Source: Schizophyllum amplum (Eukaryota > Basidiomycota > Agaricomycetes > Agaricales > Schizophyllaceae). From it: 54,255 bases of DNA. Under the pieces are notes generated by a model. The model did not search any database. It saw nothing but the letters and a program-made list of their open reading frames with translations, and was not told where the DNA came from. This document shows, in pieces, positions 1 through 11,700 of the stretch (its first letter is position 1; each line of letters begins with the position of its first letter). Location: assembly GCA_007026445.1 (NCBI GenBank), contig VDMD01000145.1, forward strand, positions 1-54,255, written 5' to 3'. Position numbers and translations under genes: made by a program.

Positions 1-856
1 AGTTCTTCACCCGTATAATACAGGTCTTGACCTGGGGCCGTGAGACCTACAAGGACGTCCCAAACAGCGAGAAAGGTGTCATCTTTGCGGACACTTTCAT
101 TGTCGGCGTTCGCAAACTGTATCTGGATACAATCATCGGGGCAGGTCGTTCTAGACGGCAATGTCGTTGGCATCGTTACTCAACCGCGTTATCAGGCATA
201 CAGCGAGAAGCCTGACAAACAGTTACTGCAAGATCTGTACGAAGAAGCGGAAGAGGTCATGAAGGAGGTTGAAAAGCTGCCGTCGCCCGCGAACACCGTC
301 GGGGGCATCGGCCCCGGATTTTTCCTTGGCTTTTACTTATACCCCAAGTCCGATGCACAGGCGTGTGTTTCCTTTCGTTTCAGTCCATTGATTTCTGTTG
401 ACGTCTTGCAGTGCATTTGGCTACTACCACGCCAAGCAAGCGGCTCTTCCCGGCATCACTGCGGCGGCCGCGAAAGATCACTGGACTAAGTCTATATCTG
501 CCTATATCCAAGCGGCAGACTTCATACCTGAGGATGACGAGCAACATCCCTGTGCGTGTGCTGCCCACGTCGCCGTCCATATGACACTGACGCAGCAAGT
601 AGGGTATCTCAATGTGGCTCTGGAGTACATGGACAAGATTCCGACGAATCTAGAATCGAAGCTCCGGATGTACGAACGCATCAGGCTCAGTCTCCCTAAG
701 GCGGACAAGATCTGGCATGGGTCGGCTCATTCGAAGGCCCAAATCAAGCAGCACTACCAAAGGCTGGCCGAAATCGAGCAAGACTTGCGGAATGGCCTGA
801 TTGCGGGCAAGTGGACGTTGGACAGCGTGGTGACAAGGGACCGAGTGTCATCGTAG
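1..856 (+). CDS. TPR-type protein, copy A, 3' part only
   Basis: This is the C-terminal part of a gene cut by the left window edge. Exons read at about 24-140, 196-362, 412-551 and 603-856 (stop TAG 854-856). The protein aligns with the C-terminal half of the complete gene at 23199-25422: shared segments include WxRETYKDxPxSEKGxI, EEAEEVM, a (G)YHxKQAAL segment and a final helix-rich tail. The first intron (141-195) has a GC donor (GCAGGT); the paralogue has an ordinary GT donor at the homologous place. The last intron uses the acceptor just before 603, matching the paralogue's phase. The N-terminal TPR repeats seen in the paralogue would lie outside the window. Function is unknown; the paralogue's TPR motifs suggest a protein-interaction scaffold. 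I am confident that it is coding and of its relation to copy B. Confidence 0.8.
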
Positions 857-980
857 TTCTGCTCCGTCGACTTCGGTGGAGGTCGAGGATGTGCGATTTT
901 ACCATCGTTTTTCTTGGCTGATCTCCGATTCACCCTCTCGACATGTCAAATCACACATTGTATTATCGTGACTTCGTGAA

Positions 981-1640
981 TCAATTCGGTCCCCGTGGAC
1001 CGGGGCCGTATGCGCAACCTGTGCGCAACCAAATCTCTGGTTGATTGGGCCTCCCACCGTAGTCTGATGATGCAATGTAGAAGAAAGTGCGACTATGCGA
1101 GTGTACAATATCCGAGCGCGGGCTGATTGACTCCGGACAGACGTGTTGATTACAAGTTGAGACCGCTGCGTAAGATGCCTTGGCCACCTCATCAGCCTGT
1201 AGGACGTATTCCCAAGGTTCTTCCATGCCAACATCGTGGCTATAGGTGTCGTCGAGCGCGATAACCGGACGGACGGCAGGTACCATCTCATAATCGGAAT
1301 ATTTGCCTGCGTACGGCGCATGAGATGAGATAGTATGTATACATGGGAAGAAGAACTCAGGCTTGCCCTTTCGCGATTTTGCAGGCTTGATCTGCGAGGG
1401 ACGATGGCTGGTGGACGACATAGACGACGGGGAGTCGAAGCCTTCGAAAAGCAGTGGTACGGTCGACTCGGACTCAGCATTGACAGTGTCACTGTCAAGA
1501 GCCGTAGTGGCCCATTCGTTGCTCCTTGCGCGCGCTGGCGCTGAAGTATTCTGTTGGGTCTCCTCATTGTCGTCAACAGGATGATAGGTCTTGGACGAGA
1601 AGGCCGATGTGGTGTTTGAAGTATTAAGCGTGACTGGCAT
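981..1640 (-). CDS. Unrecognised small protein with VIALDD/EPWEY block, copy A
   Basis: The reading frame runs from ATG 1640 to the stop at 981 (219 residues unspliced). The N-terminal half is Ser/Thr-rich and low in structure. The C-terminal half holds EMVPAVRPVIALDD, then EPWEYV and EVAKASYAAV, which align residue by residue with the end of the gene at 14366-14990. A 36-base stretch at 1342-1307 has GT...CGCAG ends, a multiple of three in length, exactly where the paralogue has its intron and in the same codon phase, so it is probably a very short intron (207 residues spliced). Copy B stops a few residues after KASYAA, whereas this copy runs on for about 55 more residues of no recognisable type. 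I know no function for this family. It is divergently oriented to the zinc-finger gene at 2130. Confidence 0.7.
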   Translation of the reverse strand: MPVTLNTSNTTSAFSSKTYHPVDDNEETQQNTSAPARARSNEWATTALDSDTVNAESESTVPLLFEGFDSPSSMSSTSHRPSQIKPAKSRKGKPEFFFPCIHTISSHAPYAGKYSDYEMVPAVRPVIALDDTYSHDVGMEEPWEYVLQADEVAKASYAAVSTCNQHVCPESISPRSDIVHSHSRTFFYIASSDYGGRPNQPEIWLRTGCAYGPGPRGPN

Positions 1641-2129
1641 GGTGGGTAAAAGAGAGAGACGTCAGGGCCGTCAAAGGAAAGCGCATTTGGTTCTTGTCAG
1701 GCTCTTATCATGGATCGTGGTGTTCAGGCAACGGTCACGGTCAAATAAGTAAGTCGCGGTTCAAACGTTCAGGACAACTTGAAGTTCAACAAGAGTCAAG
1801 TGCCATTGATCGCTAGATCGGTCCGGTCTAACCGGTGACATAAATGCTGAACTTTGTCACGTCACGCAGTCGCGTTGGCTGCTGCTGTCGCGTCAGACCG
1901 CGTCAGGCCAGGTCGTCCGACCCAGTCAGGTCGAGTCAAAGGCGCAGTGCCTATATAGGAAGAGGACTGTCTCTTGTGAGTGCTCACCTGTGGGCTGGGA
2001 TCCATCAAGCTCACGTACAGCGTCTAGTGCACGTTTCTACGATTGAGCTGCCTTTCAGTAGCAACCAAGGTTCTCGCACGACCCGCACAACTGCTCGCCA
2101 CGCACTTGTCGCGACGCCTCAATGACACC
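1641..2129. promoter_or_regulatory. Divergent promoter region, copy A gene / zinc-finger gene
   Basis: This 489-base gap separates two head-to-head genes. It contains a TATA-like TATATA at about 1952-1957, some 175 bases before the zinc-finger ATG, and a TCACGTCACGC segment near 1858 that resembles CRE-type TGACGTCA half sites. A similar CACGTCACGC lies near 14172, upstream of the paralogous copy B gene. I see no open frame worth calling here. Confidence 0.4.
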
Positions 2130-3064
2130 ATGGCATACTGTGACCGATGCGAGCGATACTTCCCGAATAGTCGCGCGTTGTATCAGCACGAGAGTAATTC
2201 TCCGTATCACAACATCTGTGAAGACTGCGACCGCGATTTCCCGACCTACAAGGGCCTGAAGGAACATTGGGTGCAAAGTCCGCGGCACGCATACTGCCAA
2301 TACTGTGACGAGCACTTCTACGATCGCGATGACCTCGAAGATCATTACGAAGGCGTGCACTCGTACTGCAGGAAATGTCGCCGTGTCTTCATTAATGAGC
2401 GAGGTCTGGAGGAACACTATCGTCAATCAGAGGCCCACTACTACTGTGAGCCGTGCAAGAGGGACTTCAAATCTTACAGCAACCTGCAATCGGTGAGTAC
2501 AGTCCTTTCATCGTCGAGCGATCGCACCCGCTAAGGCCTTAAACTTAGCATCTTAATTCTTCCATTCATCGCCCGCGGGATATCATCTGTCCTTTCAAGG
2601 GATGCGGCCAAGGCTTCATCTCGCTGTCTGCTCTGGCGGCACATTGTGAAAACGGTCGCTGCCCCTCGGGCGTCGACCGTCGCACGGTGGACCGCTTCAT
2701 ACGCAACGCGGACAAGTCCAACTACATCACCGATCCTTCGCGCATGATCACCAACGGGGACGCAGACACCCGCATTCGCAATATCGCCACCTCCGCCACG
2801 TGGAACGGCTACGCATACGAGTGCTATCTGTGCAGCAGGATGTACTCTACGCTGCGAGACCTCAACAAACACTTGTCCAGCCCTTACCACGCATCGAAGG
2901 TGTACAAGTGCCCGATGTCTAGCTGCAGCTATCGGTCGACCACCGTCAGCGCCCTTTTTTCGCATGTCGAGGCTGGGAACTGTGGGGTCAGGCGGTTTAC
3001 ACCTATCCAGGGCTATATGAACGACTTGGTGGACAGGATGGGACGCGCACGCATCACAGGATGA
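2130..3064 (+). CDS. C2H2 zinc-finger protein (about eight fingers)
   Basis: The gene has two exons, 2130-2492 and 2549-3064, giving 292 residues. The start is ATG 2130 in a good context (CACCATGG) directly before the first finger (MAYCDRCERYF). Five C2H2 fingers follow closely in exon 1, mostly with CxxC and Hx4-6H spacing. The fifth is completed only by splicing (NLQS|HLNSSIH), which supports the 56-base intron. Exon 2 carries three more degenerate fingers, including CPFKGCGQGF and YECYLCSRMY, two of which use a final Cys in place of His. No nuclear localisation signal or activation domain stands out. This layout is common in basidiomycete zinc-finger proteins of unknown target; it may bind DNA or RNA. 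The family call is firm, the role is not known. Confidence 0.88.
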
Positions 3065-3513
3065 TCGCCTTCGATCGCGGCGCTGCGGAAGGTTGAAGGC
3101 GCTGATCACGGTGGGCAGGCACCCTTGATTATCCTTTGTATTGTATCCGACAAACTCACTCGCCGTCGCAAGTATAATGCGCGAATGAATAAATCACCTA
3201 CTTATGAAGTTAGGAAGAGCGTATATAACGACTCCCTCCTCCTCGTAGTAATGGTTCATTTTGACACAAAAGCTACCCCACACCTTGATTGGCCCGTCTC
3301 TGAAAAGACGCAGTGAAGCGTGTTCAATTTGAAGCTGCTACTTAATGTTACTGCCTGCACGAGGATTGCCGCGTGTGCGGCAAGTTCCAACACGCGATCA
3401 CGTGGTCGCGTTGATGCCGTTGCTTGTTGAGCTCATTGCAACTCTTCCACGAACTCTCCGATCTTCGGTCTATACATTCGTCCGCCCTTTGGCGCGGACC
3501 CTTGGCTTCCGCC
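3065..3513. other. Intergenic, nothing recognised
   Basis: This stretch holds the 3' region of the zinc-finger gene, with AATGAATAAA near 3183 as a possible poly(A) context, and the promoter region of the coiled-coil gene. I see no RNA gene, repeat or convincing frame. Confidence 0.4.
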
Positions 3514-6500
3514 ATGTCTATACACACATTGGGGATGTACGACGTGTCTCCCGCGATGCAAAACCTGAAAGACCAACTGGCCGGTAAAGGTACGTTGAAG
3601 AGCGGACGCTGGCCTGCCCCAGCTAACTTACCCGCAGAGAGTCGTATTGCCGCCCAAGAATCACGAATATTGAAGCAGAGCGAGGCAATGGACGAGCTGA
3701 AGCGCAGGCTGGACGAGGCGTTATACAACGTGCGTGTGCTACCCTCTGCCACATTATCGATTTGACACTTCATTTTAGCTCGGGCGACAATCCGGAAAGG
3801 CCCTCGAGCTCGAATCTATACTAGAGCAACGATTGGGGGACCTCACCAGCGAACGCCTAGCGCGCGAGAACGCTCAGGTGGCGCTTGCACATGCGCAGGA
3901 GGACATCAAAGCGAAGAGCGCCGAAGCCCGCGAGCTGCAGTCGACTCTGGATACCCTTTCCTGTCGATCCGACGTCCATGATGCACGAAGTTTGAAGCTG
4001 GAGAATGAGTTGAAGACCGCTCAGGCGCGAGTGAAGACACTTGAGACGGATCTTCGGCACCTGAGCTCGGTCCCGCCACCGTCCGTGACACCTGGCCGCA
4101 AAGCAGCACGACCACGCTCCTCCTCGATGACGAACTTCCGGATTACGACTCTCGAGCAAGAAGTGGCTGACACCCGGCAGACACTCGCCATACGCGACTC
4201 AGAACTACGTGCCGCATCCGAGAAGCTCGCCAAGACCGAAGCCGACTTGCTCAAGTCCGACAACGAGCGCGTTGCTGTATCGCAGCGACTGCAAACAGAG
4301 GTGACAGACCTTCGCAGCAAGCTCGACGATCAACACGACGAGCTCGAATTTCTCCGGTCGCAGCAGGGCGACAGCAGCCGGGAGGAAGAGCTTCTGAAGC
4401 GGATCGATGAGGACGATGCGAAGATAGCGACTCTCGAGATGCTCGTCGGCGACGCTCACGAGGTACCAAAATTGAAGGAGAAACTCAGATCTGTCGAGCG
4501 GAAGCTACGCGCCGAGGAGGAGCGCAACATGGACTGCGAGGGCCGCAATATTGAACTCGTACGCGAGAAGGAGGAAGCGCTCGACGAGCTGGACGATGCC
4601 AGGGATCATGTAGCGACGCTGGAGATGGCGATCAAGGAGAAAGAATCGCAGATCGCTGCCTTGCAGTACGTGCAGCCGTCACTTCAGGTGGTCTTCGCTT
4701 ACACACGAATCACACAGACAGGACCGAAAGACCCGACGCAGTCTCTCCTCCAGCGCTTCCTCACGGGTACCGGACGACACTGTGGCCAATGTTGAGCGGA
4801 TGCTCCATGCAATAGACCGATTGCGCGGCGAACGAGACAATCTGCGTCGTGACCTCAACTTCCTCGAGACGGAGACACGATTCACCATCGAGTCGCTGGA
4901 AGCTAGGGTACAAAGTCAGTACAATGCTTCCGACTCATGCCAAGACAAGGATGAGATTCGGCGCCTTCGCACTGCATCTACCGCCTTCGCTGTAATCATC
5001 ACCAACCTGACCGCGGACGCCGACTCTTCGGCTTTTCAACTTGACCATCTCCGTATGCAGCTGAAGGAGCGAGAAGACGCGTACTCGCAGCTGGAGATGC
5101 AGCACGAGCTCACCCAGCAATCGTTGGAAGAGACGGCCGGCTATCGCGACAGCCTCACAGTGGAGTTGGAGAACTTGTCCGACGTATCAGGTCAACTGCA
5201 GGACGCGCAGGAGCGGATCGCGCAGATGGCTGCCGAAACGTCTCACCTCGAGCGATCCCTTGAGTCAACGGAGTCTGAGCGGGCATCTCTCGCAGCCCGA
5301 GTATCTGAACTCGTTGTCGAGCTTGCCTCTGCTCAACATGCACAATCCTGCGAACCCACGTCCCCGGAGCTACGCGAGTCACGCGACGAGGTTTCACGCC
5401 TACAACAGGAGGTTTCCGAGCTGTCAAAGGCGTTGGAGTCGGTCGAATCCGAGTGCTCCTCACTCAACTTGCAAGTCACCAACCTTACCGCCGAGGTAGA
5501 GGAAGCTCAGCAGGAGCTTTCTACTGCCGAGACTCGTTACAGCGAGCTCCAGTTCCACCAACTGTCCAACATGACGCAGAACGAGGCAACCAGGGCTCTT
5601 CGCACGCAGATCGAGGAGCTTGAAGGTCGCGTCATGCGCCGGACCGAGCAGATTGGCATCCAGCAGCACGATATCCGCAAATTGGAGACAAACCTCACCC
5701 TGCAGGAAGAGAGAATGACGGACGTCATGGCCGAGATCGAGACCTTGGAGGCTCAAAAGAACGCGATGGTGGAGGACTGCGCGGATGCGCGGGAACAACG
5801 AGATGAGGCCATCGCGCGCTCTGAACAGCTCGAGTGCGATCTGGGAGAGCCTCGAGGAGCAGCTCGCTTCCCGTGACGTGGAGGCCGAGGTCCTCGTCGA
5901 TGTGATCTTCAAGGGTATCGCACGACTTCGCGAGCCGCGTAACATCCTCTCTATCTCGGACGGCTCGTTGGAAACGGAAGAAGCCCTCGATGCTGCGCGA
6001 GACGCCACTGTCGCTCTGGCCGTCTCTCAGGACGTCATGGCATCGTCAATCCGATGTTATTCGCGGTCTTCACTCCGATATCGAGCAGTTACACCTCAAG
6101 GTCGAGGAGCTTGAACAGGCGTTGGAGGAGAAATCAGCCGAATTGCAGAATCTACAGGAGATCGCGGACACCGTCGACGCATCGAGCACCGCCCAAACTA
6201 TGGAGCTGCAGGCGCAGGTGGTCGAGCTGGAACGGACTATTGACGATATGAAGGCCTCGCATGCCAAGGCCATCGATGGCTTAAGACAATCCGAAGTCGC
6301 TTTGCAACAGCAAGTCGACGAGTTGCGCGCGTCCGCGTCGACTACTGAGGACCTGCAAGGCCAACTCGTGCAGCTCAAGGTGAAGCACATCGAGGAGCTC
6401 GGACAACTCAACGCGAAGGTCGTGGAACAAGCAAGCGCTCACGAGGAAGCACTTGCTCGTGTAGAGGCGGCGGAACGACGCGCGTCGGATGCTGAGCAGG

Positions 6501-8353
6501 GACTACAACAAGCGGACGAGCGTTTGCGCGACCTCTGTGCACAGGAGAGTGAGCTCCAGGCGCAGTACGATACCGCGAAGGACGCCCTCGCGGAATTGGA
6601 GCATCGATTCCAGACGACGGACGAAGAAGCGCAAGCCGTGCAGCAGGTGGTTGAAAAGTTGGAGAACGAGCTTCTTCGAACGCGCAACGACCACCGCGAG
6701 ACGATGGACCAACAGGAGCGTGCGGTCGTACAGATGCGCACGCAGCTCGAACAGAGTTTGCAGGCCGCGCTTCGCGACACTGACGGTGCTCGCCAATTGT
6801 TGTCTAACGAATGCGACAAGCGGATGGAGTTGGAGGAGACCGCTCTCGCGCATGCAGCAGCAACTCGTCGACGAAGCGAACCAGTGGAAAGCGGAGCAGG
6901 ATCAACTCATGCTCGAGCACGGCCAGCTTGCGGAGGAGTTTGATCAAGTTCAGGCCGATCTCACGAGCGCACGAGAAGAGATCGCGTCACTGCAACAGTC
7001 CAAGGAGGCGCTCGAGTTCTCAATGTCTGATCTGGAAGCGGAGGTCCAGCGATCAATTTCTCTCAACAGATATTTGGAGGGGCAAATGAAGGACACGTAC
7101 GTGCCACATGATTACTGTATTCTACAGTACTGACTTTCTTCAGTGAAAGAAAGCTTAACGCTCACAAACGGGAGCTCGACTCTCTTACGGCCTCTCTGTC
7201 CGAAAAGACGAGCGAGCTCAACAAAGTCAACATCGATCTCAGTCTGGAGAGGGCCGGTCAGCAACGCGAAATCGCTGCCCTGCGCCACGATATCGAGGCT
7301 TTGCGCTCAAAACCGGACATGGAAGCTGCTCTCGCTGAGCTTGAGGAGCGTAACGTCGAGATGGAGGAGATGCTACGCAAAAAATGTGCTGAGATCGAGA
7401 GCAACGACGACCGGGCTCTTGAGTACGTCCATGACTTCGCCGTTACTTTGTCTATGCTTACGATGTGTTGCAGAATGATGAAGGAGAACAAGAAGCTGAC
7501 GTCCAAGGTGGAGTCCTTGACACGCAAGGTCCAGAACTTGCAAGCAAAGCTGGCGGCCGCTAAAGCCGTCAGCCAGGCTGCGGAAGCGACCTCTGATGCT
7601 CCGCCCGCCTCCGTGGCAGCGCCGCAGCCCCCGCGCTCGTCATCGATATCCCCACAACCAACGATGCCTACTTCACGCTCCTTGAACTCTTCCGTATCTT
7701 CGACATTCTCGCATCGACTGCTCTCAGGAGCCGGTTCTTCACATGCGCCGCCCCCTTCCACCTCTCGACCTCGCTTGGCGGCGTCGACGACACAAGCGCC
7801 GCCAACCTTCTCTGATACCCCACCTACGGTCCGCTCGCAGTCGTCACGAATCGTATCCCAGCCTCCCGCGTTCTCGCGACCCAAGACCCCCGAGCAGCGT
7901 GCATCGGTTTTCCGTGCGCAGGCGCGAACACCAGAGCCCCATCCTGTCCCTGCGGCGATGCCTGTGTCAGCCTCCCACTCCAAGAAGCGCGGGGTGCCAG
8001 AGGACTTCGAAAGCCACGAGTCACACGTCCCGCGCGCTGTAGTTGCAGATGCAACGATAGCGAACGGATCGGAGGAGCGTCCTATTCGGCGGATACCGAG
8101 CCAGGGTAGCTTCACGCCAGTACGGCACCAGACCTCGCGGCCCATGATCAGTCTCTCGCCGAAGAAGACAGCAGAGAAGCTTGGCGCGTATATCGCGGAT
8201 GTGACCAACACGAGCCCGAACCGTCGAGCTCGCAACGTGACAGCACCCACACAACCTGTGTTCGAGGCGGCAGAGAAGCCGGTGAAGAGAGGATGGTTGG
8301 GAAAGATGCGGGGCACGACGCCAGCGTCGCGGCGCCCTTACGACGCGATATGA
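3514..8353 (+). CDS. Giant coiled-coil protein, frame broken at three sites
   Basis: Six exons fit: 3514-3589, 3638-3729, 3779-4665, 4742-7096, 7144-7422 and 7474-8353, about 1520 residues. The start is ATG 3514 (MSIHTLGMYDV); an upstream in-frame ATG at 3424 also exists. Nearly the whole protein from about residue 60 to 1240 is heptad-rich, full of Glu, Leu, Gln, Arg and Lys. The last 290 residues are Ser/Pro-rich and disordered, ending with a basic tail (KPVKRGWLGKMRG). In the long fourth exon the frame must slip forward by one base near 5840, near 6050 and near 6850 to keep the heptad pattern; no good intron explains these. The 51-base last intron is in frame. The architecture recalls spindle-pole, Golgi or septal coiled-coil proteins, but I recognise no family motif. 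Confidence 0.72.
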
Positions 8354-8705
8354 CCTTGAGCAGTTGTTCACGCACTACTTTACTTATTGACATGCCTACT
8401 GGACCACCGCACTGCTATTCCTGTATCTTACTAGCGATATCTATGCACTGATTACTGCTTTGACTTTTGCTTAGAATGCATACGACTTTTCAGTCAGAAG
8501 TTGAACTACAAGTACATAGAGTCTTATTTGACGAGCCCGAAAGGAAGGTGACCTTCTATATCTGGCATCATCGCCATGTACAAGCGCATTGCGCCCGGAG
8601 CCGCGCGCCGCCCGACGCGTCTTGGCTCTGCCCAGCAACCAGGGTTGCGACGGACCTTCATTGACATTTACATTGCCATCCCTGACCAACCTCTGCGCCT
8701 GAAGG
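8354..8705. other. Intergenic, nothing recognised
   Basis: This is the gap between the coiled-coil gene and the SRO7-like gene, both on the plus strand. It should hold the terminator of the first and the promoter of the second. No TATA box, repeat or open frame of note is visible. Confidence 0.35.
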
Positions 8706-11700
8706 ATGTTTCTGAAGAGACACAGTCATGACGACCTTCCAGATCTTTCCCTCGAACTTCGCGATGAAATCAACTGGGTGCCTGGGACTCTGCGGACAAC
8801 TGAATATCTCCTGAACATCACGGCACTCGCTTTCGAGCCCATCGGCAAATTGCTCGCCGTCGGTCTGTCTGCTACACCAGTTTTTTCTTGCCGCAGCAGC
8901 TCATGAGGGGCGTAGGCACGTCCAGCGGCACCATCCACATATTCGGCGGACCAGGGGTGGAGTCGAAGCTCACCCTTCCGGAGCCTGTCTCAGTCAAGTT
9001 CCTTCACTTCTCTGCGCTCTCTTTCACGATACTATGCATGGGTTTGTTATGACCTTGATATTCTCTATGAAAATATATCAAGCTGCCGCTCTTCAGACAG
9101 CAAGGATTGCCTGCACGTCTGGGACTTAGGCGCATACGCCCGCCCGAAAATCCTTGCGAGCCAGCGCTTTCAGGGCGCAGTCAAGTGAGGGGGAAAACAA
9201 AACCTCGTTATAGCGATCTTACTCACTAGTTATATGTACAGTTGCATGACGGTCTCGCCATCTCATAATCAGGTTGGTTGCGTCCATTGCGCAACATTGG
9301 CACGCAAGCTGATGATCTTGTTCGCAGGTCTTTGCCGCCCTTGCGTCGGGAGAAGTCCGCGCTTTCGACCTGGAGTGTGCATCAGTGTCACCATTCAAGA
9401 TACCGAATCTATGGGATCTGTACGAGGAGAAGCTACGGCAGACCGGCATCGCTCATCAAGCCTCACCAGAGTCGTGGGTCCCAAGTGGTTCACCCTACGC
9501 ACATGGAAACTGACAGACGCAGTCGATCACCCATCGACGTTCTCATCCATCCAAGAAATTTAAACCTTCTGTTCATTGCCTTCGAAGGTTCGTCCATACT
9601 GTTCGATTGCGATTTTCGAAAGGGTGATAGACAAGTTTAGGTGGTGTGATCTTGTGCGACTTAGTAAGCAGAGCCAGTTATGCTTGACGCAGTGGCTTGA
9701 GTCACCATGCTAAGTGCTACAGTAGAAAGAATGCGCGACCGTGCGCGCCTACGAGCTTGTCCTGCGACCAGGCGCTCCCGGAGGCGAGGGATATGGCAAC
9801 AAAGTATGCTATCTTTCTGTCGTGCCACCGGACACTGACTCGCTTCAGGACTTGCTCATGCACAGACGTGTTCCGGTCACCGCGATGGCTATACATCCCA
9901 CCGGCCACTTTTTCGCTGTCGGTCACGCGGATGGCAGCATCGCCTTCTGGGCCGTAGACGATGAAGATCAACCTTTAGCTGTTCGCACTCTGGAAGCCGA
10001 CGACGTACACGTCGTCAACGCTACAGTGCTGGAGCAGCACCTCGACGCGCCCCCGCCGCCCGTGCCTCGTGAACCCATCTTCAAACTTGCCTGGTGTGGT
10101 TTCAGCAACTCGAGCGACCCGCGTGGCGGGGAGACTGCCCTGGCCATACTTGGTGGTGTACCCGCGGGTGACGCGCCAGGCATGACCGTGGAGTGGCTTC
10201 CTGCCTTCAACCCCGGCGCACCTCCCGCGGGGCCGGCACCTGTAGGCTTGCACCCCATGCTTTGCGGCGCAATGCGCGCGTGCGTGAAGCCAATTGACTC
10301 TTACTTCTACGCGACGCACGGCGAGGTGCAGGACTTCCTCCTCACACCCACAAGCAGTCCTCACTTCGCAGGGGCGTTTGATGCACAGGCCATCCTGGCT
10401 TTGGTGGAGGGGCCCGGCGGGTCGCGCGTGACGGAGGCGTACGAGTTCCCGCCGCCGGTGTTCCGGACGCGCGGGCAGAAGCAGGGAGACGACACGAATC
10501 AGTTGGACGAAGGCGAGGTGGACGTTGACCTTGCACAGACACTTGCGGATATGCAGGTCAGCGACGACCCTCGACGCTTGCGATTGCCGACAGCGTTGGA
10601 CTGTGGTAGCGCAGGTGTGGTAGGGGGACAGCTGCTGCGCCTCGAGGTGCATGTCTATCAGCGCCTATTAGACGCCCAGGGCCTCCATACACCATGTCTC
10701 GAACTGAACGGAGGTCTGGCATGGTGCGACGAGCTGGACGTCAGCGAATTGCGGTTAGCGAAGGTAGCTTTACCCCCCATCGAATCACTATGCTGCGCTG
10801 ACGATTTATACCCAGTATGAACCGCATCGGATGTTGCTCACATACAACCGCGACGGTACCGTGCGCTTCTTTGATGTCAGCGCGCAGCTGCTCTTGGCGC
10901 AACGACCGAATGCCCTACAATCCGACTATCCTTCGCCCCTCCCGCATCTTATACTCGACACCGCTCACGCCGCCGCAGACACAACGCTCATCGGCCGCGT
11001 CTCCGATAACTTCTTGCGTGGCGCATCTGCAGTACAGGATGTTGCTCTGGCATTTTTGGGTGAAGAGATGGAGGCAGCCGTCGTGATGACAAGCGGAGAG
11101 GTGGTGCTATTCCGCTCGCGCTCAGCGCATATGTCACGCTTTGTGCCGCGAGAGGCAGATCCCGAGATAGTGAGCGTACAGCCGGGGCCTGTAGCGGACA
11201 GCATATATGCGCCCTATATGGTACTTGCGGCGGGGGCGCCGTGCATGGGGTGTGCGCTTACCAGGGAGTGTGAGTTTGTCTTGTCTGCATGTTGCTCTGG
11301 CCGGAAGAACTGACCGGGCCTCTACGCCAGGCCTCGTCGCTACTTCTTACGCAGATGGGAAGATCCTAGTTGCAGATGTCCGTCGGGGTGCTGTCCTCCT
11401 GCGCGAGGGTACCCCCAATCGCAGGCAAAGCACACTCGGCCTGCACCGTCGTGAGGAGTCGATCGCTGACGTAGTCGGTGCGCTGTGCTGGGCCTTTTGT
11501 CCCGTCCACAACGGTAAGTTTAAGGCCGTTATTGCGACTGCATGCCGGCTCATACACCACACGCAGATCCAACGCCCCGCCTCAGACTAGTTACACTCCG
11601 CATATCCGGCGCTGGCAGGGTGTACACCTTCAACGATGACGGTTCCGTCCAGGAGCCAATCGTCTTTGAAGGAGCAGCCGACCCCGTGAACAATGGTCTC

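Noticed and set aside
5990..6060. Intron explaining the second frame slip in the coiled-coil gene
   Set aside because: A GTC...GAG pair of 52 or 64 bases would restore the frame but would remove a natural coiled-coil stretch (SDVIRGLHSDIEQL) and has weak ends; a base error is likelier.
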